Shown here: in pieces, positions 45,001 through 54,886 of the stretch
Layout: every line of letters begins with the position of its first letter
Position numbering within the stretch: position 1 is the stretch's first letter
From: Wolfiporia cocos
Taxonomy: Eukaryota; Basidiomycota; Agaricomycetes; Polyporales; Phaeolaceae
Length of the DNA: 64,000 nucleotides
NCBI GenBank assembly: GCA_029448655.1
Contig: JACCLO010000005.1
Coordinates: forward strand, 1 to 64,000
Direction of reading: 5' to 3'
Position numbers and translations under genes: made by a program
Notes under the pieces: generated by a model
Database searches by the model: none
What the model was told of the DNA's origin: nothing
What the model saw: the letters and a program-made list of their open reading frames with translations, nothing else

Positions 45001-45396
45001 CTGGTCTTGCTCTGACGGGCGAGACCTGTATGACGTATGCTGTAGTGTTGCTATTGGACGTGGTTGTACCGTAGCGTTACGTAAGCTAGTCATGTGGTTG
45101 ATAAGCCCAGTTAAGAGCTTGTCGTGGTGGCAATGGGAGTTAACCCGTAGATAACTTGTAGGTAGACGTATAAATCCCAGGTAAATTGCTATAATCGTAG
45201 GAAAAATGCTGTAAGCCCCAGATAAATCTGTGACAGTGACACTCCCCCTAACTCTGATGCCGAATACGACTCGCAGGTAGTCCATCAAGCAGGTTTGCTC
45301 TCCGGGCCACGTGTGCTTGCCGACGGCGGGGTGGTAGGCCGTAGCCACCTTGTGGGTGTTGTACAAAGCGCCTGGGACGATTGTGTATGACACCAT
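42060..45396 (-). pseudogene. gag: Gag of element D, split by solo LTR E
   Basis: The start is taken at the ATG 45394-45396 (MVSYTIVPGALYN). The frame runs to 45236, is interrupted by the LTR at 44142-45235, and resumes in frame at 44141, ending at TGA 42060-42062. Features: long charged helix (about 43350-43750), capsid-like region with PPKFSGPKDSISSKEWIQ and GYFGDEGKKKLQLDFFSW, Lys-rich linker and a single knuckle CRKHPGQHKWGDC, in which the second Cys of CCHC is His. Apart from the insertion the frame is open, unlike pol. Confidence 0.85.
44142..45235 (-). mobile_element. Solo LTR, family E (1,094 bp), inside gag of element D
   Basis: Starts TGACACAGTATGCC and ends GATAAATCTGTGACA. Perfect duplication GTGAC (44137-44141, 45236-45240). 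Closely related to the partial LTR at 63664-64000 and more distantly to 4783-5903. It is the innermost of four nested insertions. Confidence 0.9.
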
Positions 45397-45667
45397 TGCT
45401 GGACAGTATTTGTCAGCTTGAGTTATTTTCTTCCTTAAACGATAATTCAAGAAAAAAGTGCCTTTTCAGGGCTTAAATGCCTTTTCAGGACTTTTCGCAA
45501 TCAATGCCATGCACCAAAAATAATGCCTTTCCAGGACTTTCTATCTACTACAGCTGGGGTTTGCCAAGGTCGAAGTCGAGACCGCTATGTACTAGATGAG
45601 TTTTTAAGTACGTAACGTGCTGCTTTACGTCTAGGTCTCCAAAAACGTGCTCTACCCTCCTGAGATA

Positions 45668-46361
45668 TTATTCAAGACGGCAGAGGTCTTGGTTCTTCAT
45701 GGAGTCCTGACGGACCCTTTGCTCCAGGTGTGTGGAGAGATTGTCGAAGTCGGTGATGAGGGTGGTGAATTTTGTTATGATGGGGGCCGTGGTGGTTGCG
45801 TCGGGAACCTTCCATAGCCGGAAATGGTTCTGGTGGGCGGTGTTTATCTGTTTGTCGATTTCCAGGAACCAATCCCACTTCTTTTCCGTGCAATGGACGT
45901 CCTTGGGGTTCGCAAGACCCCGTTTCTTGACCCACTCGGCCGGCATCCTAAGCTCCTCCACTCTCTCCAACAGTGACTTCTTTGGGGCTGGATTCGCTCC
46001 CGAAGACTCCTCACCATTGTCTCATCCTCAACCCTCTTCCTGGCCGCCTCGGCGATCAGCTGATCCAGGGATTGTTTCTGGATCCAAGCTTCGAGCTTCT
46101 CCTTCTGTCGGAGAAGCTTGTCGAGCTTCTTCCGCCTGATGTTGTCAAGGGCGGCCTCGTGGTTGACCCTTCGGATCTCCTCTGGGTCAGGATTCGGCTT
46201 CCGGTAGAAGACGTCTTTGCCCTTTCGGGATTTCCCCGCTTTGGGGCTGTGACCGCGGAGATGCGGTCTTCGAGCGATTTAGAGGAGGCAATGTGCCATT
46301 CCTCGCGCTCCCCCGTAGTGGCGTTTCTCGGAGTAACCGTGAAACGTGGTGCTTTCGGCAT
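45668..46361 (-). pseudogene. Extra ORF (ORF0) upstream of gag, element D
   Basis: Starts MPKAPRFTVTPRNATTG at 46361. The product can be followed through several frames: 46056-46361, then a charged helix with RRKKLDKLLRQKEKLEAWI, then 45668-45970 (MERVEELRMPAEWVKKRG, ITDFDNLSTHLEQRV) to a stop. It shares the layout of the element A ORF0 (basic N-terminus, charged helix, helical C-terminal domain), and the ends ELEDLVDN..NRDW and ITDFDNLS..NQDL look similar. No known domain is recognised. The frame changes indicate decay. Confidence 0.6.
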
Positions 46362-47062
46362 GACTACGTAAAAAGAAGTCTAAGTAAGCTATTCTAGTGG
46401 AAATCACGCGGTCTTCTGTCGGGGCTTATCGTCGCTTCTTGATGTGTCGTGCGCTTATCCTCCGGCGTCAATGGGCGCTCCGCCCTCGACCGGAGTTAGT
46501 GTCGGCGACTGGATTGCGTCTCTCTCACGCTACCAGGTGGGGGATACAGCAGGTCGTCTTCCCTTGACGCCTGGGAATGCAGGATTTGGGGTATTACACC
46601 CCGCATGTGCCCACGCCGCACTCCAGTTAGGTGGCTGCCAGTGTTTACACCAAACCCATGCCCTGAGGGACTTAGAGGGCGCCAAGGCCAGAACTCTATC
46701 GTTCTGAAGCCGTATCGGCAGCGGTTCTAGGCAGGGCAACTTGTGCCCACCATCCCAACTCTAAATAGAGTAGCCCCTGTGCACCTGGGGATAGGCGAGA
46801 AGGTCGTCTCCGGCCCGGTCAAGAAGTTACACCGTTGCCATCGATTCCCAACATATGGGGAAAGGCTTGACAGCCAGTCCCCTGGTTCCGCTTAAGCCTA
46901 CGGTCCGGCTATTTGCCCGAAGGCGGGGATCCCCCACAGCCCACTAAGGATACCCCGCTGCCTGTCGGCGAGCAGGGGTGCGCAGACGGCGACGAAAACC
47001 CCTAAGAAGAAAAAATCCCAGACCCTCAAAGAGGGCGGGGGCGAAAGCGAGTTCTATTCATA
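46362..47062 (-). other. Leader of element D with primer-binding site
   Basis: About 700 bp without a supported gene between 5' LTR and ORF0. At its start the sense strand reads TATGAATAGAACT (47062-47050), complementary over 12 bases to AGTTCTATTCAT in the LTR (plus-strand 47173-47184), about 32 nt past the TATA box. This indicates self-priming. Confidence 0.75.
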
Positions 47063-47681
47063 TAACACAAGATAACACTTACTTGTAATGTTCTTGGTAT
47101 TTGCTGGTTAGGCAAGGGATAAGCAGGTGTTAAGCAGGATACGTTGAGTGGTTAACTCGTAGTATGAATGCAATGAATAGAACTGAGGCAATAGCGCTCA
47201 GCAAGTCCAGTATATATACATGATAAATAAGACCCCTAACAGTCTTATTAGATAATACTAGTGTCCGTATTCGTATGTACAAGTCCCCAGGTACCTAAGC
47301 ACTTAGTAATATACGATAAATACATATGCCGATCAAAACCGGGATATAGAAAGGCGGCGTAGGCCGCACGAATGGCGTTTTGCGCTCTTGTCATTACAAA
47401 GACGGGGCGTGACCAAAGCCCGGTCCGCTGACGTTTATACGCTGACTGCTTCCGGACGGAATGTCCGATTGGCTGGAACTAGACATGTGACTGATGGTAA
47501 CTACTAATGATAAGATGAGACCGTCGTTACGGGAGATAACGCGGCCATCATTCGGCACGTATGTAACCGTTATTTTATGAACCAGATAAGCTAGTTATTG
47601 GTCTAGAAAGTCGTAGATAATTCGTAGAATTGCCGGAAAAATAGTAAGAAATATAGGGAAACTAGGAGAATTCCTGTGACA
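47063..47681 (-). repeat. 5' LTR of element D (619 bp)
   Basis: TAACACAAGATAAC to GAATTCCTGTGACA, followed by the CGTTC duplication. It differs from the 3' LTR at scattered, mostly C/T or G/A, sites. Confidence 0.92.
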
Positions 47682-50435
47682 CGTTCTTCTGCACGTAGGC
47701 ACGTCGCCGTTAGTCGTTCGGTTGCTCGAGTGAGAAATACTGAGCGTAGTTTCCTACGTTTGAGAACGAGTATAAGACTTCTTGTTTGTACAACAAGGTC
47801 GAGCTGAAGAGCCTCGACGGTAAGTACATGAGCTTTTATACTACGCTAGGTTTCAGGGGTCAAGTCTGTCCCAGATGCCACCGATACTATCTGCGCTATA
47901 GTCCCAAACGTTTGATACGTATGGAGTGATATATCTGAGACGATAGATAGGAATGATGGCGGTTGAACGCCATCTATCAGCTAATAAACGATAAACATGA
48001 AACGGTGGCAGGGTTGGATCTGCCAAAGACGAAACGAGCCCTATAGACTAGTACAACTGGGGATGCGCCCAGTAAGATCACGAGTAGCCAGGGGGTTTGG
48101 TTGCGCAATAAGTCCCTGTATCGTATTCGCCCAGTGGTGAGTTCTGTCGATATTCGAAAAATCAAAATAACCGTAACAGACAGAAGTCGCAGATATGGCC
48201 ACGGGACTCAATATACTCCTCAAGCTGTGACTTCTGATTTGTGAAATCATCCCGTGTGAAGAGTAGCTGGTGGCAGCAACAATCAGTGTGCTCAGGCTCA
48301 CACTTGAAGCCTGAGCATTGAGCATTGAGATCCCTTGAAGGCCACAAGCCACGCTCCTGTATGATAATCTCCATACCCTTGAACCACCCAGGCATGTCTG
48401 GATGGTCATCGGGGAAATAGAAATCTGTATCTCACCATTAGGTAGGCGGCCAGCTCGCATCTTGACACCATCCTGGGGGCACCATGTTGGAGATGGGAAT
48501 TTTGGCATGTACCGGGCAGAAAGGGCATTGGGTGCACGTTTCTGGTGACTTGGAGAATTATCGGACATCCAAAGCCCAACAGCAAAGCCCTTTGTCTTCT
48601 CTTCGAAGATGTCGATCGCATTCTCAACCTGCCGCAAAAGGTCATTTGCATTGAAATAGCCATCACAATTCTTTCCAGCGTGAAAGATCACTCTAGCATC
48701 CCTAAGAAGCATATAAGTACATATTGAGCTTGGACATGCTCCAATTGAGACTTACTCGCCGTCATGAGTTAGCCGTCCCCATTCCGGAGATATAAACTCT
48801 GAAACCATAATAGATGCTCCCTCTCCCTTCTTGACAGGTTTGGGACCCTCGGACGAGTGATGCCACTTGGTCTTGCGTCGATCATTGGCATAGAAAGTCG
48901 ACTCGTCATGCGTGACAAGTATAAGCCGAAAAGGGCGACCATTGGGTACTGGAAAGCCCTTGGGAATACAAAGTACATTCCCATCATTGTCGTAGGTCAC
49001 CATACGCTTCTCATACTCCTTCCATCGCTCCACGAACTTGCACCGGTACTCCACAACGTCGGGCCGCTCATGACCATCAATGTACATTCCCTTCGCCATT
49101 CTGGAATACCGCCAATCAAGGCTGTGTAGCCATCGTTGAGCAGTGCGTACCGAAATCGTCGTTTTGCCGCTGAGCTTATCTTGCATTTCAGGGGTTGACA
49201 CGAAATCCACAATATTTTGGGCACAAAAATATCCTCGTTTCGCAACCTCCATCAGGTGGGATTGGATAGCCTTGTGAGAGGTCTTCGTCATCGAGAATGG
49301 AAGCACGGGGGCGCTGATAGCGGTGCAATGGGAATTTCCCAGAATCAAGGATCCACATCCGCAGCGTACGTGCATACTTGACACTGCGTCCGAACAATTT
49401 CGCAGCTAGGACAGATGCTTCACGCCAGCGATATGACAAGTCCGGGTCAAGGTAGAGATTCAAGGTCCCCACCATGGCTGTAATCCGTGCACAAAATACG
49501 ACATCAAGATCCTTGTCCTTCGACTTTGCCGTAAGCTTCATTAATGCCACCTGCAGTGTCGGAAAATCCTTATATGACATATTATTCAATTTGTGATCAG
49601 CTGCACCCTCCGGCTGCATGTCATGCAGATTCTGAAGAAGTTCATCGATACGGTGCGTTGCTGCAGGGATGTCCACACAGTGAGGTGCGTTATCTTTTGA
49701 GTGATTCTCTCTATCAGTGATCACTGGCATCATAGTCTCGGGCGGTGGCATAGTAGCCATAAACGCATTATCAATAGGGGGCGGTGCAACATCTGGGCTC
49801 TCGTTCTCATTGTCGGTTGAAACTTCGTCACTCTGTGCAGGTGAGTCAGCAATTTTTCGTAATCAAGAACACTGACTGACCATTGTGCTTGGGCTATCAT
49901 CCAGCTTCTGCGATGATGAGCTGAAGAAATGTGCAATGCTTCAATATTCTTGCTTCTCTAGCTCTCTCTGCCTGGCGGCATGTCGCCACTTCGTCCGGAC
50001 AGAATTGCATGTATAATGTCTTGGGCGGTGGTTATCCTCTCTCTTCGCTTTCTCTCTGGCTAATGCAGCATTGTGTGCCTGTTGTAGGAGGGATGCGAAG
50101 CGACTGAGGGCTGCTTCAGGTTCGTGCTCTGATTCCTCCTCCGAATCGTCCTCGTTCATTTCTGAGCTTGATCCTTCTGTGTCCGTCGGTCCATGACCCC
50201 CTGGTGCAGGCAAAACAGCTTCGATATGTATGGGCCCATCATCGTCGTCTTCTTCGGCCATCCCGGGTGGTATTACAGGTTCTCGAAGCAGTGCCGTGGG
50301 ACCTTCTTGAAGTTGGCTTCCCAGGCTGGCAGTGTCATCAGCAAGGTTGGCGGTTGGACATGCTGTATTTAGACGAGATCTAGCTTGACGTAGGTTCGCT
50401 ATGTGTGCAGAGTGCTTCGCTGAGTGTTTTCCCAT

Positions 50436-51065
50436 TATAACGCAGCAAATACAGGCTACAATTTTCGTTGCTTTGACACAGCGGCCAATCTCTGATTGTG
50501 GCGCCCGTCACGTGTAGCGTCGCTATCAGTCACTGATAAGGTCATGTGCAAGACAGATAACAGATAGATCTAGTCACGTGATGCTTATGTAAGCGGCCAA
50601 AATTCCCGGGGTGCCAGATGTATATTGCGCCAAATCACTTGTACAGCATTAAAAATGATGTTAGATAGAAATTCATTGAATCGCTAATATCTCAAGCTGT
50701 CGTTGGTTTTGTCAAAAACGAGTCAATAGGAATGAAAGCAGACATACAGATGAACCTTTCCTATTGAATAGATGCTCGGAACTTGCATTTTTGATGTGGC
50801 AATTTGGAGCACCGTGAATGGTGGCGGATGGCTTACGTAAGGGTGCCCGTTCCTAGCGTCCCCTACCTTAACTCACGTGCATTCGCTCACGTGCAGTCTC
50901 CCGACGCGTTGCGCGCAACTCTAGCCTACGTTCTAGGCTCTAGCGAGAACTTGAAGATGTTTGTAGATATTTTTCAAGTATATTTCTCACGATCTATACT
51001 GCATTCATATTGTAAACAAACAAGCAACTATAACTGTTGCGCCGAGATCAAGAAAAGTACATCAC
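50436..51065. other. Transposon right end and flank, no gene
   Basis: 50436-50832 is the non-coding right portion of the DNA transposon. 50871-51065 is flanking AT-rich DNA. No coding sequence is supported. Confidence 0.5.
50833..50868 (-). repeat. Right terminal inverted repeat
   Basis: Ends CGTCCCCTACCT followed by TA. Mirror of 36388-36423 with two mismatches. Confidence 0.85.
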
Positions 51066-51413
51066 GTGACCCTAGAGGACAATTTCCTGCTCACCGGCTG
51101 CCTCAGCCCGTGTATGAACCTGTGCTTTCGACACGACACTGTTATTCAGATGGAAGACTCTCCTGGGGACTCTACTGTCGATCAAAACTCTGAACGAAAA
51201 TGTCAGCGCTGTCGCAAGCAGAAGCTCGATGCGGAGTTTCCTTTAAAGAAGCGCAAGAACTCTAATGGCCAGGAGCAAAGTATGACCTGCCAAGTATGCA
51301 CATTGGCCAAATTAGCCAACAAGCAAAAGCATAAGATGTACCTACTCCCAAGCTCCGTGACAGTAGCGCTTTGCCAGTTGGAGGGCTTTCTTGGCATGCT
51401 CGGCAAACAGTGA
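51066..51413 (+). CDS. Small hypothetical protein with two CxxC pairs
   Basis: 115 codons; an alternative start at 51150 gives MEDSPGDSTVDQ. The centre reads KCQRCRKQKLDAEF, a Lys-rich spacer and CQVCTLAKL, i.e. two CxxC pairs 26 residues apart (CQRC and CQVC), which could bind one zinc ion. Similar 'C..C....FP....C..C' modules occur in fungal transposase-associated or regulatory proteins, but I do not recognise a family. It may be an exon of a lost gene. Low certainty that it is expressed. Confidence 0.3.
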   Translation: MTLEDNFLLTGCLSPCMNLCFRHDTVIQMEDSPGDSTVDQNSERKCQRCRKQKLDAEFPLKKRKNSNGQEQSMTCQVCTLAKLANKQKHKMYLLPSSVTVALCQLEGFLGMLGKQ

Positions 51414-52176
51414 GGTGTGATGGATTTCGAAGCACGCCTGATGATCGAGCCGCTGCGCCAATGAAGATCTCTGATGATACTACCACTCCTTTACCCACCA
51501 CTTTGAACTCGGTTTTCGTTGATTGGCCTAATGCACTGTCCTCCAAAGTAATGAGTGGGATATATCAACAAACGTATGAGGTATACATATTAAAATTATC
51601 TGAGGCGTTGCTGGTGAACGTGTGGAGTATCAAGTAAAACATGTCAAAGTAACAGAATGTCACGAAAACCACAAGTCCTTCACCCAGCATGACTACACCT
51701 CAATTTGGAAACTCCGAGTCCCAACCGCGTGCACTCAAGCACTCATTTATCATCATGTTGCAGAAGCTCTCATTCCATACACGTCACTCATTTGTCATGC
51801 CTACTTTCCATCATTTTTGGTGGCCTCAATCTCATTCAGATCCTCTACATCATAGAGGGAAATGTACTCAGAAATGGATTCAGTAAATCTGGAAGCTATT
51901 AGATTCATGATCTATTTCAACTGTAGACTACAGTTGTTCGAAACATAGTGCATTCTATCTAAATTAGGCAATCACAGATATATGTGTGTTCACTGGCAAT
52001 GAACCATTTGTAAGAACTTGACGAAGAATTTGAGCATAAGCATATACAAAGGTGCGTTTAAAAATGGGAGCATAATTCAAAGTGGGGAATGATTTGGGTA
52101 AAGGAGTGATCATGGGTAAAGGAATGGTAATACACTGTAGGTTGGCTACCCAATGGAAGTGCGCAGATCTCCTTGT
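51414..52176. other. Unassigned sequence before element A copy 2
   Basis: No recognised gene. Short open frames are not supported by composition or motif. The last five bases, CTTGT, are the probable target of the LTR at 52177, but the other end of that element is missing so the duplication cannot be checked. Confidence 0.4.
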
Positions 52177-52871
52177 TGTCACAGATTTGGGACATGCCAC
52201 TATTTTTCCTGTATTTTTTACCTATTTATCTGGTATTTCTACGACCTTGTAGACATTTACGCTGCTAAGCGCCTGTCTACACGTACACGCAACCAAACAA
52301 CACGTACACAACGCGGTATACGTCCACTTGTCATAACAACACGTACATAACACGCTTGTACGTGTCAATGACTCAGCGGACTAACCTCCGGTGTCACGCA
52401 CTTTACTCATATCCCGATACCGGGCTATGTCAGTACAATTGGATAAGCGGCCCGCTCGTTATCACATGCCAATGCCCTTACGGTTACTCATATCCCGATG
52501 CCGGTATATAAGAATCACATGCATGGCTTATTAACGTAGTTACAGCCACTTCCACAACATGGACCTACGGTCCAAACAAACGATCTTACTGGTGCGGCCA
52601 TTACCGGCGCACATGGTCTATTGTAGTTTACGGCTTAACCATATTAGTTATGTCTGCGCACAGACCACCTTCATGTTTGGCTCCCTACCGGTAACCAAAC
52701 AAAGTATATAAATAGGGCTATCACTGCGGATAAGCCTTAGATTTGTTCTCTGCATTCGCACAGTTACATACCATCTCTGCTTGCGCCCACTAGCCTCCTC
52801 ACCAACCTTCTGCAACATCTTCAAGTCGCCTATAAGGTTATAGTGTGAGTCCCACAGTCTAGTCTGTGTCA
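52177..52871 (+). repeat. 5' LTR of element A copy 2 (695 bp)
   Basis: TGTCACAGATTTGGGACATG at the left and TAGTCTGTGTCA at the right. Contains TGCGCACAGACC (52655-52666), TATATAAATA (52705-52714) and AGATTTGTTCT (52739-52749). Confidence 0.92.
52655..52749 (+). promoter_or_regulatory. LTR-A core promoter module with predicted transcript start
   Basis: U3 box, TATA box, an imperfect inverted repeat (GGGCTATC / GATAAGCC) and the self-primer sequence 34 nt after the start of the TATA box. If priming is of Tf1 type the RNA should begin at 52739 (AGATTTG). Confidence 0.6.
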
Positions 52872-53818
52872 TAAGAACAAATCTCCCCCTACCCCCGCCC
52901 TTGCGCATGCGCTTGGGTCTGGGTTTCTATCCTACAGGGGCTATTGCTCGTTGCTGCGCACATCCCTACTCTTGACAAAGAGTTTGGGGTGATAGTTGAG
53001 ATCTGGGGGATACATCACCATCCTCGGCAGAGGATTGGCAACCAGGGAAGCCACACCGCCTTTTTAGGCAGGAGGCCTACCTAACCCGGACTCCAGGGTC
53101 AAGGAGACATGGTCCTCGCTAACAAGCTTGGACTATGCGCGGTTAAGACCCGCCTGTGGAGAAAAGGGGACGGTCTGCCTGTGTGCGCCCAACCCCCTGT
53201 CATGGCAAGCGTTGTTCAGGGCCCCATCACTATCCACAGGGTCATCATTATGATGGCATGGGAATTTTCCAAAGCCGCCTCCCAGGCGTAAGGGACCTGC
53301 TTTGAACCCGTTATGGGAAAAGCAGTGAGGGGGGTGACGTAAAAAATCACCCTGCCATAGGTCACTCGCGGTAGCCAATAGCATAAGTTCTCCGGGCAGC
53401 TCGGTGTGCGAGAATGGGTCAAACGGATTTGGGGCCCCTTTGGAAGAGAAGCGCGTGGCCCACTCCTTCGGGAAGTGGAGCGCTGCTGCCTCGTGATCTT
53501 AGATCGACAGTGGTTTTTTAGCCCTGATGTGACACCCATGTGGCTACAGACGGCAACCTCATTGTTGAAGCATGGACAGGCTAAGGGATGAAAAATCCCG
53601 GCCTGGCAGTCAGTAACTCTACCCCTGGAGTCGGCGCCTCTGACCGTTAGGGTCATGCGAATATCCGCGCCGTCTCGGCACAGGGTTTGCGCGCAACATA
53701 TAAGTAATTATGCCCCGTAGTACACCTTCTTTGCTCCTGAAAAGGAGTCCACTACCCTACCTTACATAAACCCTTCTATTCCTGTTCTTGGACGTATCAC
53801 TGGGAAACTTCGTTTCTC
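52872..53818 (+). other. Primer-binding site and leader of element A copy 2
   Basis: AGAACAAATCT (52874-52884) is the exact reverse complement of AGATTTGTTCT in the LTR. The following 930 bp are non-coding but conserved with the copy 1 leader. Confidence 0.75.
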
Positions 53819-54742
53819 ATGAAGGCTGCACTTTCTAGAATCATGCCCCGCGTTACCCGTCGCACCCGTGGCTCCTCCACTGCCCCTTACGTCAAACCGG
53901 CGAAGCGGTCCCTTCTCAGCCGCATCGACACCGCCGATATTCCTCGGGCAGAGGATGTCACATACACACTTCCTGTAAAGGAAGACTACACCAGGAAGCT
54001 CCATCTTTGGGAGATTCCCGTCCACATGCCAAAGCACATCGCTGAGGCTGGGAAACCCGGTCCTCGACCTCCCAAACCAGTTCCACTCGCCAAGCGCATC
54101 TGGACAGAGGAAGAGAAGCTAGCCGCTTCCATTACCACCATGGAGAACCTTATCAAACTCCGCGAACTCAACAAGCTCAAGCTCGCCCGCGATAAGCTGA
54201 ATAAGCGAATCGCCGCCAAACAAGCCGCCAAGGAAGCCAAGCAAGCAGCTTCTTCACTGGCTCTCCGTCTCTCCAGCCCGGCGGCCGGACCCTCCGTGCC
54301 GGCCAACCACAAGATTCTCGACCCTTCCCTCGTCTTCGGGAAGAAGAAGCCTCTCCAAGCATGCGATCAAGTTATTCCCATGCTAGAAGGCACTCTCACT
54401 CGTCTCACTCCTCTCGCCAACCACCCCCCTTATTACCCAGGCTTCCATATGGAAAACGACATGCGTTTCCATACTATGGTAGTAGAATTAAAGGATTTGG
54501 TGGATAACGTAAAGGATAGAGCGAGACGGGGGAGGATCACCAATAGAGACTGGAGAATTATGAAAAAGTATTGCAAACAGCTCGGCAATATTTCCTTTTT
54601 GGATTGGCGTACGGACTTGGCTCGTATCGTAGCAGAATGCGTAGCGCTACACATTACTTTTGCCTTCGGTGTAACACCACCTGACAAGGTGGCAGGGCCC
54701 TCAAATACTTCGGTAGAAGAGGATATACTCGCGATTGTATAG
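53819..54742 (+). CDS. Extra ORF (ORF0) of element A, intact (307 codons)
   Basis: Starts MKAALSRIMPRVTRRTRG and ends SVEEDILAIV. The N-terminal about 45 residues are basic; a middle proline-rich stretch precedes WTEEEKLAAS; about residues 108-150 form a Lys/Arg/Ala helix that could be a coiled coil; the C-terminal about 100 residues are helical with NDMRFHTMVVELKDLVDNV and NRDWRIMKKYCKQL. No catalytic motif, zinc cluster or signal peptide is visible. It sits 144 bp before gag. Preservation of the frame here while gag and pol of the same copy are broken suggests it encodes a real protein. RNA binding or an accessory particle protein are possible roles, without direct evidence. Confidence 0.75.
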   Translation: MKAALSRIMPRVTRRTRGSSTAPYVKPAKRSLLSRIDTADIPRAEDVTYTLPVKEDYTRKLHLWEIPVHMPKHIAEAGKPGPRPPKPVPLAKRIWTEEEKLAASITTMENLIKLRELNKLKLARDKLNKRIAAKQAAKEAKQAASSLALRLSSPAAGPSVPANHKILDPSLVFGKKKPLQACDQVIPMLEGTLTRLTPLANHPPYYPGFHMENDMRFHTMVVELKDLVDNVKDRARRGRITNRDWRIMKKYCKQLGNISFLDWRTDLARIVAECVALHITFAFGVTPPDKVAGPSNTSVEEDILAIV

Positions 54743-54886
54743 TAGAAATACTATCATCTTTTAACTCTGAAATAGAGTGCGAGTGTGATCTATAACGAAA
54801 GTTGCAGCTTTCAAACCAAATCCCTTCTTAAGAATCTAAGACAATGAGTAACCGGAAACTAACATTCGTCATAAACAGATTCCCAA

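Larger units (their letters stand above)
36941..47681 (-). mobile_element. Chromovirus D (Ty3/gypsy, dUTPase-bearing), full length but defective
   Basis: Two 619-bp LTRs (36941-37559 and 47063-47681), sense TGTCACA..TTGTGTTA, and a 5-bp duplication CGTTC (36936-36940, 47682-47686) show an intact insertion on the minus strand. Order: 5' LTR, self-complementary primer site, about 0.7-kb leader, extra ORF, gag (split by solo LTR E), pol with protease, RT, RNase H, integrase, chromodomain and dUTPase, polypurine tract, 3' LTR. By eye the LTRs differ at about a dozen sites, mostly transitions, so the insertion is older than element C. Confidence 0.92.
36888..48178 (+). mobile_element. Solo LTR, family F, split by element D
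   Basis: TGTTACGGGTCGAAT at 36888 and AAAATAACCGTAACA at 48178 are the ends. Duplication GACAG lies outside (36883-36887, 48179-48183) and the transposase reading frame continues across it. The LTR parts are 36888-36940 and 47687-48178, about 545 bp together, close to the 533-bp copy at 32075. Confidence 0.88.
36516..50435 (-). pseudogene. DDE transposase of the TA-flanked transposon, split at 36888-48178
   Basis: The N-terminus starts MGKHSAKHSAHIANLRQ at 50435, with an acidic stretch and a basic region. Later motifs are ISVRTAQRWLHSL, MYIDGHERPDVVEYR, LVTHDESTFYANDRR (first Asp), EGASIMVSEF, VGLWMSDNSPSHQKRAP (second Asp), a Cys-rich TDCCCHQLLFTR and ESRGHICDF at the break. The remainder (36516-36887) reads PKYHPELNFIEQYW (third acidic residue) and, after a GT-AG intron, YANRAARFISAYSQG and a stop at 36516-36518. 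A 51-nt intron (GTAAGT..TTAG) lies near 48710-48760. One-base frame changes near 49283 (EDLS / AIQSHL) and 48420 (PNGE / DFYFPDD) mark it as dead even without the insertion. Confidence 0.82.
36388..50868 (-). mobile_element. TA-flanked DNA transposon containing three nested retroelements
   Basis: Terminal inverted repeats of 36 bp (36388-36423 and 50833-50868) match at 34 positions and begin AGGTAGGGGACGC. Each is bordered outside by TA (36386-36387, 50869-50870), the target of Tc1/mariner-type elements. Inside is one transposase gene on the minus strand. Without the LTR insertion at 36888-48178 it would be about 3.2 kb. Nesting order, outside to inside: transposon, F solo LTR, element D, E solo LTR. 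Confidence 0.85.
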
